Source: Typha latifolia (Eukaryota; Streptophyta; Magnoliopsida; Poales; Typhaceae). Taken from it: 64,000 nucleotides of DNA. The notes under the pieces were generated by a model. It ran no database searches. It was not told the origin of the DNA and saw only the letters and a program-made list of their open reading frames with translations. Each line of letters opens with the position of its first letter. Positions within the stretch are counted from its first letter, which is position 1. Position numbers and translations under genes: made by a program. Positions 55,701-64,000 of this stretch are shown here, piece by piece. The stretch covers positions 9,672,001-9,736,000 of the forward strand of contig CM034105.1 in the NCBI GenBank assembly GCA_019914945.1. Direction: 5' to 3'.

Positions 55701-56355
55701 TGTCGAAAGAGGCACTGTTACATTTCAGTTTATGTGACGTTCCAACAACATAGCAATTATGAGATGTTCTTGATCCATAACATATAACATTACCACCATG
55801 ATGTAGAATAGTACAATCATTTTTGGAAAATTTTACATCATAATCTTCATCACAAAATTGACTGATACTCGGAAGATTTGCTTTCAAGCCCTTAACATAA
55901 AAAACATTTTCAAGAATTGGAACCCCCGGAGAACTTACCTTTCCTTTACCTATTACCTTGGATGAATTACCATCTTCGAATGCCACAACTCCCCTTTCAC
56001 GTTTTTCAAGATTAGAAAATAACGACTTGTCACCCGACATATGTCTTGAACAACCATTGTCTAAATACCACAAATCAGAATTTATTGCTTTCAAGGCTGT
56101 ATGCATAACATAACAATTCAAATCACTTTTCTTGACCCATATGGCCTTTGTTTTTATCCCATAAATGAAAGCAGTTCTAAGTTTTTGTAAAAAATTGCAA
56201 TGAGGTCGAATATGCCCTAGAATGCCGCAATGATAGCATGTCGGAACAAACCCTTTTCTACTCACCTTTTGTCGAGGAGTGTGACTAAAGTTTACCTTTG
56301 GTGTCATTGACAATTCACCAGTTTGTAGATTCACCTTCAGTTTAGAATCATTCAT
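55461..56355 (-). pseudogene. Copia G second knuckle, protease and pre-integrase
   Basis: A 283-codon open piece (55504-56355) with [14 protein letters not shown], the intact protease active-site region [19 protein letters not shown] and the pre-integrase motif KRVCGSYQIGKQTRISHKK (one cysteine of the usual CGSC is tyrosine). It ends at the TAA described for the duplication. Confidence 0.87.
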
Positions 56356-56430
56356 CCAGGATTGCTTTGTAAATGCGGTTGATGACTTCAGATATTCTTC
56401 CTTTTGTATACCTGCAGAAACGAAGACAGT

Positions 56431-57903
56431 TTAATTATTATTTGAATTACTAGTGTATTCAACACCATACCTGTCTTTTCCAGAGATCTGAGCATTTAGA
56501 ATCTCGTCAAGTTTGTTCTTCCCTTTTAGAAATGTCACTTCCTTATTCAGTCGCTCTAGTTCAATTTCATCAGCCTTCATTTTATTTTTTGCATTGTCAA
56601 GTTGTTCAGAAAGATCTTTGACACGTTCAAGTTCCAATTTGTACGTTTCCTCAAATTGAATTCTTTCTAGTTCGATTACCTTGAGTCGTTGAAGTAGTCT
56701 AAGATTGCTTTTCTTGAGTTTAAACGACTCTAGGTACAGGTCATTATATGCCTTTTGAATTTTAGATTCATCTTCCTCAACTGGTAACATATCCTGATCA
56801 TCTATACTATCAGTATCAACAACAGAATTGATATTAAATAGAGAAGAGGCAAAAGCAACAAAGTTTTCTTCGTCTTTTCCAAAATCATCATCAGAATCAT
56901 CTAAGTCATCCCAAGTAACTTTCATAGCTTTACCCTTCTTCTTAAGGCGATTAGGGCATTCTTGTGCTATGTGTCCAAAACCAAAACATTCAAAACATCG
57001 AACTTTATTCTCATAATTCTTATTTTTCTGTTTGACACTATTGTTGCTCACACATATATTCAAACTCGCAGTATTCTTCTTTTTCACAAAGGCTTTGCTT
57101 TTCTCAAGTTTTTTAGCATTCAACTTGTTTGGCTTCCGAAAGAATTTGTTAAACTTTTTGACGAACATGGCCAACATCTCAACATATAAATCACCTTAAT
57201 CATCAGACTCCTCTATAATTTCTTCAACTATGGATAGAGCAATCCCTTTGGACTTCCTTGGTTTTGAAAGATTGGACTCAAATGTTTGTAGATTTCCTAC
57301 TAATTGTTCAACTTTCATAGAATCGATGTCCTTACTTTCCTCAATAGTTGTAACTTTCGTCTGAAACCTCTCTAGAAGAGACCTAAGGATCTTACGGACA
57401 ATTCTGTTTTCAGGAATTTTCTCTCTTAGGTTGAAACAAGAGTTGACTATATCACTCAGCTTTGCATAGAACTCATCAAATGTCTCATTCTCCTCCATAC
57501 GTAGAGTTTCAAAACTAGCAGTCAATCTCTGAAGTTTAGAAAGTTTTACAGCCATAGTTCCTTCGTGAGTAGTTTCTAAGATCGTCCAAGCTTATTTTGC
57601 TATCTCACAAGTATAAATTCTTCTAAATTCTTCCGAGGAAACACAACTAAAAATTGCATTTATTGCCTTGCTATTCCATCCAACTTTTTCATAGTCTGAC
57701 ATATCCCATGACTCTATCGGTTTATCAACAAGTTTATCATCCACCATGTACATTGGTGGACTCCAACCGTTCACAACGGCAAACCATACTCGTTCATGTA
57801 TAGACTTCAAGTAAGCTCTCATCCTAGCTTTCCAATATCCATAATTTGATCCATCTAGGATAGGAGGTCTAATAGATGATGGTCCATCTCTATGAAAATC
57901 CAT
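56431..57903 (-). pseudogene. Copia G gag
   Basis: Starts at the ATG at 57901-57903 (MDFHRDGPSSIRPPILDGSN), with the same gag core as H. The knuckle CFECFGFGHIAQEC lies near 56960-57000, followed by a coiled-coil-like stretch longer than in H (IELERIQFEETYKLELERVK). Three nonsense codons interrupt it: near 57587 (GAA to TAA), 57193 and 56428. Otherwise full length. Confidence 0.88.
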
Positions 57904-57934
57904 GCCTATCTGATCTCTCTCAAAGGGTGAGAGA

Positions 57935-57952
57935 ACTTGCTCTGATACCAAT
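57935..57952 (-). promoter_or_regulatory. Primer binding site of copia G
   Basis: The minus strand reads ATTGGTATCAGAGCAAGT next to the 5' LTR, a full TGGTATCAGAGC match to the methionine tRNA end. Confidence 0.88.
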
Positions 57953-58901
57953 TGAAAAACCCCTAGACACAATTATGTATCTAAATACTAGGCAATGATA
58001 TCACTCATTCGCTTAAGTAAAAGTCCGCAGAAATATTAAGAACGAAAGCAAAGATGAATGCCAAGATTTTAACGTGAAAAAACTCAAACGGGAAAAAACC
58101 ACGGATCCAAACTCGGATCAAAACCAATCACTAGAATAGTAGCAGTTAAAGACTGACTCACAAAACAACTCGTCGATCCAAATGACTTTGCTCCTCTCAG
58201 TCTTGCTCGCTAGAACCCACGATTCACTGCTTCTCGTGATTGAAGTCCAACCTCAGTAACCCTCGTGATTGATCTTTCATCTAGATAGCCCTTAAGACGA
58301 GAGATTAAGTTTTGTAGATGAGTGGAACCTTGTTAGTTGAAGAACCGATGTAGCCTCAAGAAGTCTCCTTTAATAATGCTTCTTCAACCCCCTTCTTCAA
58401 TAATGCTTCTTCAACCCCCCTAAAGATAGAGCATTACAATCCTTATATATGATCTCCAAGATAGAGCCAAATCCAAGTTTTATCCGTACTCACGAAAGTC
58501 CAATTTTTTCAAACTTCGTTGGTGCGTTCGAACGCGGCCCGGGTGCGTTCGAACGACATGACTTGATCTCAGGTGCGTTCGAACGGGCCCGAGTGCGTTC
58601 GAACGCAACAACTTGAATTCTTCAGGTTGCATTCGAACGCGTTTGTGAACGCAACTCTCGGTTTGTGTGAACGCAAGTACCCGCGTTCGAATGTGTTTGT
58701 TAACGCAGCTCTCGGTCTGTGTGAACGCAAGTACCCGCGTTCGAACGCGTTTGTGAACGCGGTGTGAATTCAACAACTTTTCTCAAATAATTTTGCAATT
58801 TTTCAAACCAGAGATATTCTAGACTTGTATAAAACTCATATACATATAAAAATACACTTAGAATATTTTGTACACAATTGCCAATAATTAAAAACCTAAC
58901 A
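57953..58901 (-). repeat. Copia G 5' LTR, shared with copy I
   Basis: 949 bp, TGAAAAACCCC to CCTAACA, with two minisatellite units (about 58635-58762) and a 27-bp duplication of the CTTCTTCAACCCCC block (58370-58420). To its right is polypurine and 3' internal sequence, so it also acts as the 3' LTR of copy I. Confidence 0.9.
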
Positions 58902-59693
58902 ATCTCCCCCTTTGGCAATTTGTGACAAAACATCTAGTTTACAACATATTACAAAGAATTCAAAATGAGCATTCAACAAGTCTAGTACTTTTAGCACATC
59001 AATCCCTACAAATAAAAATATACCAAACCAAGATCAAGTGAAAATAACTTAAAATGAATAACAATCCAAACATAAATTATCAAATAAGTAGTTCACAAGT
59101 ACTCAAGCAAACAAAGTTCACAGGTATTCACGCAAAGGTATTTAAGCAGTAAACAGAACCTAGTAAACTCCCCCTATGCCATTACTCCCCCTACACTAGT
59201 AAACTCCTAAACTCCAAACACACGTCTCACTCTCCCCCTTTTTGGCACAAATGCTAAAGACTAGGAACTTGGAGGGAACTGACGATGAAGAATCGACAAG
59301 ATGGAGTCGAGAACGGTCCCCTGACGTGCTTGCTCAGCTCGTAAATCATTCACAACCGAATGGAGGTCCTGCACCTGAGTGCTAAGCTAATCAAAATGGT
59401 TAGAGAACTGTGGTAACTCCCCCTTAGTGTGAGATGAGTCATCGTCCGAACTGTCATCAGAAATATCAAGGTGTGAGGAACATCCAGCGGTGGAAGAGGA
59501 CGGCTTGAGAGGAGATGATTGATCATGAGCTTGACTCCACTTAAGAGTAATCTGATCCAACTATTTTTGCGAAGTAAGAGAAGGTTCCGTGGCATCCACG
59601 CGCACCCCATTCTGAGTGCACAAATTTGTAATAAATATGCCAAACGACAACCCTTCACGGGGCGCTTCTTTCTGTGTAGTTGTTAGAATGGTA
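58902..59693 (-). mobile_element. Copia copy I, 3' fragment with end of the third ORF
   Basis: Near-identical to 32758-33535 of F: polypurine motifs (58902-58912, 59168-59195, 59233-59245) and the C-terminal part of the third ORF (59261-59690, minus) with a few stops (for example near 59389 and 59561). Everything upstream of about 59693 in element terms is missing. The break carries a short TGGTAGTGTAACG duplication. Confidence 0.85.
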
Positions 59694-59710
59694 GTGTAAC
59701 GAAGTGGTAG

Positions 59711-59810
59711 TGTAACGCCCCACCTAGCACGGGCATATGCACGCCCACACCTCCACATGGCATGCGCGGTGCACGCAACAGGACAAGCAGAGCTCGTCAC
59801 GCATAAATAC
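59711..59810 (+). repeat. LTR start fragment, TGTAACGCCCC family
   Basis: TGTAACGCCCC...AGCACGGGCATATGCACGC parallels the first 90 bases of the solo LTR at 3400. Similarity fades by about 59810. The preceding 13-base TGGTAGTGTAACG direct repeat (59689-59701 and 59705-59717) marks an illegitimate join. Confidence 0.65.
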
Positions 59811-59867
59811 ACCTGTATTTAGTGAATGATTAAGTACTTAGTACTCTAGATTTCACTAATTTTGAGA

Positions 59868-60406
59868 CGTGTGAGTTGCATTAAAGGAGAGCATACCAAT
59901 AGTCCAAAAAAGGTGTCAATAGGAGTTCAGGCTTAAAAATCATACATACTAATATATGTAGCCTAGATATAGACTCATATGGTCAAAGATACTTCATCAC
60001 CTTTATCGATGATTACTCATGATATATGTATCTCTACTTACTTAATAATAAGAATAAAGCATTAGATATCATCACGGTATTTAAGGCTAAAGTAGAGAAA
60101 CAATACAGAAAGCAAATTAAGATTGTAAAATCAAATAGAGGTGGAGAGTACTATGGTGGATACACTAAAGATGGACAAGCACCTAGATCGTTAGCTAAGT
60201 TTTTCGAGAGCATGGATAGTTGCCCAATACACCATGCCTAGTTCACCGGATCAGAATGGTGTGGTAGAAAGAAGAAACTGAACATTGTTAGATATGGTGT
60301 AGAGTATGCTTAGTAGCTCTAATCTTTCTAAATTCTTGTGGACTAAAGCACTAAAGATGGCAGTGTATATATTAAATCAAGTTCCAACCAAGGTTGTCTC
60401 AAAGAC
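59868..60406 (+). pseudogene. Copia integrase fragment of another lineage
   Basis: The plus strand shows pre-integrase KRSS-type residues, an IHTNICSLD segment, YFITFIDDYS, KIVKSNRGGEYYGGYTKDGQ and SPDQNGVVERRN, then LPxxLW-type FLWTKALKMAVYILNQVPTK. Two catalytic aspartates of the DDE triad are asparagine (HTN for HTD; KSN for KSD); the glutamate remains. The spacing matches a Tork/Retrofit-like integrase rather than the Sirevirus copies. It is cut at 60406 by the LTR of element J. Confidence 0.82.
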
Positions 60407-60965
60407 TGTTATGAACCACTAGAGATGATTCGCAACAATGGAGTGTAGGCTTTGATTAGGGTGAATGATGGTGGATGGAGAGGGTGGAAGGGGGATGATG
60501 GAGGTGATGATGGTGAGGAAGATGATGGGCAGCGATGGCAATGATGAAGGGATATTAATTTACTTTTACTCCTACGTTATCTTACTCTTACTCCTAAGAT
60601 AAACTCAAGGCTAGAATACTTTCTCAATGTTTGGATGCGTAACAAAGGAACCCAACCCCTCTATATATAGAGGTCGGTTACAACGATTCCCACTAAGGCT
60701 AGCCCTAAAGGCTGACATGACTCGAATTAGGATTTGCTTTAAAGGCTCACATGACTTAATTGGACTTGCCTTAAATGCTTACTTGACTTAACTAGACTTG
60801 CCTTAAGGGCTGTCATGACTTATTTGGACTTATCTTAATGGCTCACATGACTAAACTAGACATACCTAAAAGGCTTACATCATGAAATAATTAAAAGATA
60901 AACAGACTTGATCATTCGAGCCCAATGTCCCCGTGAATTGATCCGATCAGACCTGGATCATATCA
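60407..60965 (-). repeat. Element J 3' LTR
   Basis: About 559 bp from TGTTATGAACC to GGATCATATCA (TGATATGATCC on the minus strand). It contains repeated GGCTNACATGACTTAATTGGACTTGCC-like units (60705-60880, about 45 bp apart). The left border is placed where the copia integrase reading stops; no second LTR confirms it. Confidence 0.6.
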
Positions 60966-60979
60966 CTCCACCACACTTC

Positions 60980-61858
60980 CGACCACCTTGTCCTCAAGGT
61001 GAGAAGTCTGGGAAGCGCTGCATCAACTCGAACTCAGACTCCCAAGTAGGATCTCCTGTTGGTCCGTTGGACCACTCCACTTGTACTTGTGTGATCAATC
61101 TTCCATCTACCCAAATCCTTCCCATGGCTAGAACCCAAAGTGGCATGGGCTCTTGGTCATGTGTGGTTGGATCGGGTATGTTGGCTGCAACAGCTATCTC
61201 CACTATAACTCGGGCTTGCAAAGCTAAAACATGGAACACTGGGTGCACTCGCAAGTCATCTGGAAGATCAAGTCAGTAGGCCACCTCGCCTACCCATTCA
61301 ATCACTTGGTACAACCCAAAGTGCCTATGTGCTAGCTTTTGGTTTATGATGGGTCAAACCGAGGTTTGGCGGTAGGGCTAGAGTTTGATGTAGACCCAAT
61401 CTTCTATTGCGAATGTTCGCTCCTGGTGTCGCTGATTGTAGATCTGCTTCATCCAGTTCTGTGCAACTGCCAAATTGGCCTTCAATCGTCGAATCTAAGC
61501 ATCCCTATCCACAAGGGTTTCCTCGATGTCTGTGCATTTCGTCCGTCAAGTCGGTGCGTAGGAGACCAAGGTAGGAGGCGGCCTACCATAAATTGCCTCA
61601 AAAGGCATGGTGTCTATGGCTGAGTGGTGGGCAGTGTTGTAGGCCCACTCCGCCCATGGTAAGAAGTTGAGCCACCGCCTTGGCTACTCTCCGGCGTAGC
61701 ACCGTAGGTATTGCTGCAAACACCAGTTCAAGACCTCTGTCTGCCCATTCGTCTGTGGATGGTATGCCGAGCTCATTCGAAACGTCATGCCCTATAGACA
61801 AAAGAATTCTTGCTAGAACTAACTAGTGAACACCAGATCTCGGTCGGACATAATAGAT
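60980..61858 (-). pseudogene. Element J integrase and chromodomain
   Basis: The minus strand shows [38 protein letters not shown] and PFEAIYGRPPP, the integrase core, then HPVFHVLALQARV and a chromodomain (LITQVQVEWSNGPTGDPTWE, 60994-61254). Many frame breaks. Distinct in sequence from A, B and C. Confidence 0.82.
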
Positions 61859-62030
61859 TGTGTGTATTCCTAGAGGCTTATTTTGGCCTATGATAATTAT
61901 AACTTGGATTATTTGTTGGATTATTATGGTATTTCTAGACTTATCCAGATACCTTGTAATATTATTTCACTGACAGGTCACGTGAGAAATCATGTGAAAC
62001 TCTCCATTTGAGGAACACATGATTTTTGAA
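61859..62030. other. Filler between integrase and RT of element J
   Basis: AT-rich sequence that is not gypsy pol. It contains a perfect 10-bp hairpin (AAATCATGTG at 61987-61996, CACATGATTT at 62016-62025). Its origin is unknown; it replaces RNase H and the end of RT. Confidence 0.45.
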
Positions 62031-62205
62031 AGTGCGTGTTTCAACGCTAGCCACCTTCGCGGGATCGGCTTCCACACCTGCAGAAGAGATGAAGTGCCCT
62101 AGGTACTCAACTCGTGGCTGCCCCCAAAGCCACTTGCTTTTCTTCACCTTTAGCATGTGCGCCTATAATACCTCCATGACTGTACGTAGGTGGTGTAGGT
62201 ACTTG
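62031..62205 (-). pseudogene. Element J RT fragment
   Basis: The minus strand reads LRTVMEVL, then LKVKKSKWLWGQPRVEYLGH and FISSAGVEADPAKV, the RT connection region. The reading ends near 62205, where mitochondrial-type sequence begins. Confidence 0.8.
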
Positions 62206-64000
62206 ACCTTTGACCTTGCTCTGGAACTAGACCTTACGAAGGCAGTCCTGGGCCCAACTAAACTATTAGAGAGCTCGCCGCAGGCTCAAAGGCATCCACC
62301 GGAGACCGACTTTACTCCTTCATCTTTCTCTTTCGCCCTGGATTCCCTTTTGTCTTTCATCAAAGTATCTTATTGAACTTTCGGTGACGTTGTGCTTGGG
62401 CTTCTTTCGGGGAAGCGGCTTAGAAGCAAGAAAAGGGCTGCGCGCCACGCCGGTACTAGAAGGAAGCGAGAGATGAAAGCAGCTAGGCATCGGTTTGACT
62501 TCGAGATCGAGACCAGCTTCAGACCACTATTGCTAGGACGGGCTTACTTAGACGAGAACAGAGATTCTTTTCTCTCGCTATGCTACTTTCCTCTTTCTTT
62601 CCCGAGGGCATTCCTTTCTGAACATAGAGCCAAAGGGTCTTGCCCGGAACTCTATCCCCCCTTTTCCTTCCCTTCTTGAAGAAAACGATACCGAGAACAC
62701 CATCCATAAATAAAGGCAATACCACTTTCAAAAATGAAAATACCATCTGCCTCTTCAAATATTCTATTGCTATTCGGGAGAACACAGCCGAGAAAGCTTA
62801 CCGCCCGAATCGGGACCCATGCTACTCGTTCTGGTTGAAGTACCTTCGACACCGCTGATTCCATCTTTCTATCCTTCGAGCTAGCCCCATTCCTTGTTGG
62901 TCAAGCGCTGCTCTTGTTCTCTTTCCCTTTCTTTGATCGAGCGCAGCGAGAAGCAAGTCTGGCGAACCTTGTGCTCAAAAGCCTTCCTTCTTTTCTTTCG
63001 AAGCCTGAAGCCTCATTGGTTGATCCAGCTCCTGCTGCTCTATCAAATGCCGTCACGTCAATCACGCTTATGAAAAAATAGAAAATAGTATGCCCGTCCG
63101 AAAGGCAATCCTTTTTCGGTGAGGGGAAGAATGGAGGAAAAAAAAGGTTGAAACATGTTGGTCCTGTCCATAACGGGATGAATGAGCGAGCCTACTTCGT
63201 CTTTCGAGCTCCTGCTTCTTTTGATTGAACCTACCCGGACCTAAGTCTTTGAAGCCTTTGTTCCCTTTGTTGCGTACTCAGGCACGTAGGCTTTTTTCAG
63301 CCTTTGATGGGACAATCATCTGACTCTTTCAAAGGCGGGAGAACGCACTTTCTTTCTGCGGGACGAGGACTTGGTGGCCTATATCATTCGAGACTTGGAT
63401 TTGGATGACCTCTCTTTCTCGAGACTAGCTTGAAGACCTAGGCTTTGACGGTTCAGCGAAAATCATTGGACGAATATTGGTCCGCTCGACTTCTTATTCC
63501 AGTGGGTGGGTCCACTATCCTACGTTTTCTAAGAGGGTTAAATAAGTCTCTTGACTTCAAGCGAAAGCATGTTGGTGATCGGCCAAACTTTGAACTGAAG
63601 CAAATCGGTATATCGATAGCCTTAGATACATTCGTTAAGCAATTGGGCTTTATGCCAAAAAGGAGAAAGTACCTCGATTCGGTGGAGTAGGTTCCCTTGG
63701 GCATTCATTAAGGCGAAAGATGGACCGAGCTACAACTTCCTACGGGCTTCTTTGCTTTTCATCCTATTTTGCTAGTGAAATAGTTGAACGAAGACCCGCA
63801 TTATCCATTGGGTGATGGTTGATTCACCAAGACAAGCCAAGAGAAGTAATAAGAAAGAAAAGCGGAATGATGACTCAAAATGAAGGACAACGAAAAGGTA
63901 CCACGAAGAAAGTGCAAAAAAGATGATGAAGGAAATGAGAAAAGGAGGGTACATATAGGAAAGAATCTCCGGACCTTTCATTTTCCCTGACTCCTTTTTG
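62206..64000. other. Plant mitochondrial-type DNA (putative NUMT or mitochondrial junction)
   Basis: From about 62206 the style changes: balanced base composition, CTTTCTTTC/GAAGAAAG patches, CCCGGAACTC- and CGAGCGCAGCGAG-type segments typical of plant mitochondrial intergenic DNA. No retroelement motifs occur. I recognise the style but no named mitochondrial gene. The block runs off the window. It could be a nuclear insertion of mitochondrial DNA, or the edge of a mitochondrial contig carrying nuclear-derived repeats. Confidence 0.6.
63445..63690 (+). CDS. Unassigned 81-codon ORF in mitochondrial-type DNA
   Basis: Frame MTVQRKSLDEYWSARLLIPV to RRKYLDSVE, mixed composition and not low complexity. 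The C-terminal half is basic (RKHVGDRPNFELKQIG, MPKRRKY). I do not recognise it as a standard plant mitochondrial gene; it may be a fragment or chimeric ORF. A minus-strand frame covers nearly the same span and one of the two is a shadow. Another frame at 63772-63981 (minus) is hydrophobic (PFLISFIIFFALSSWYLFVV) and could encode a membrane segment, also unassigned. Confidence 0.25.
   Translation: MTVQRKSLDEYWSARLLIPVGGSTILRFLRGLNKSLDFKRKHVGDRPNFELKQIGISIALDTFVKQLGFMPKRRKYLDSVE

Larger units (their letters stand above)
37053..58901 (-). mobile_element. Sirevirus-like copia copy G, with nested insertions
   Basis: In element order: 5' LTR (57953-58901), PBS, gag (56431-57903), protease and pre-integrase (55461-56355), integrase/RT (53458-55220), RNase H (42777-43436), spacer, third ORF (40684-41418), polypurine region and 3' LTR (37053-38070). 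It is split by copy H (43437-53452) and by a GC-rich LTR-like insertion (38396-40683). Stops and a 240-bp internal duplication show it is dead. Confidence 0.88.
60407..62205 (-). mobile_element. Ty3/gypsy element J, 3' part with internal deletion
   Basis: Minus strand: 3' LTR (60407-60965), polypurine block, integrase with chromodomain (60980-61858), a 170-bp filler and a small RT piece (62031-62205). RNase H is missing. The right end abuts mitochondrial-type DNA, so the 5' half has been lost. Confidence 0.8.

Noticed and set aside
62519..62864. Minus-strand frames in mitochondrial-type DNA as known mitochondrial genes
   Set aside because: I could not match them to any standard mitochondrial gene; naming one would be a guess.

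Overview
The window looks like repeat-dominated nuclear DNA of a flowering plant. It is almost entirely LTR retrotransposons of the Ty3/gypsy (chromodomain) and Ty1/copia (Sirevirus-like) superfamilies, with two short hAT-like elements and a block of plant mitochondrial-type DNA at the right edge. I see no convincing intact host gene, no rRNA or tRNA gene and no CRISPR array. Nearly every coding stretch is a retroelement pseudogene with stops, frameshifts or deletions.

Layout. 1-8320: two rearranged minus-strand gypsy copies (A and B) joined at about 2118; B carries a 2.1-kb solo LTR with an AAGTT target duplication. 8321-9643: right part of a TTGTTACA-ended LTR. 10259-17092: gypsy element C (minus), interrupted by a solo copia LTR with a GGTCT duplication; its right LTR is shared with a second, truncated copy. 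17153-20500: gag-only gypsy element D (plus). 20635-21400: hAT-like element with an 8-bp duplication. 21409-26050: old gypsy LTR and pol remnants. 26051-31889: mostly AT-rich unassigned DNA with a GC-rich exon-like island (27157-27539) and a second hAT-like element (29357-29881). 31890-59693: Sirevirus-like copia copies on the minus strand (F, G, I) that share LTRs; a plus-strand copy H (43437-53452) is inserted in G, and H itself holds a gypsy solo LTR. 59711-62205: copia and gypsy fragments. 62206-64000: mitochondrial-type DNA.

How the parts relate. The copia family encodes gag with two CCHC knuckles, protease, integrase, reverse transcriptase and RNase H. It then has a spacer of about 1.5 kb and a third sense-strand ORF (about 349 codons) upstream of several GGGGGAG polypurine motifs and the 3' LTR. 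The third ORF resembles the 'putative plant transposon protein'/envelope-like family. In two copies its leader carries a GCGTTCGAACGC palindrome array followed directly by a TATA-like box. The same palindrome lies just upstream of the TATA box in the copia LTRs and in an unrelated gypsy LTR family. This shared promoter-like module, and the third ORF it precedes, are the most interesting features here. All homology statements come from reading the sequence; no search was run.
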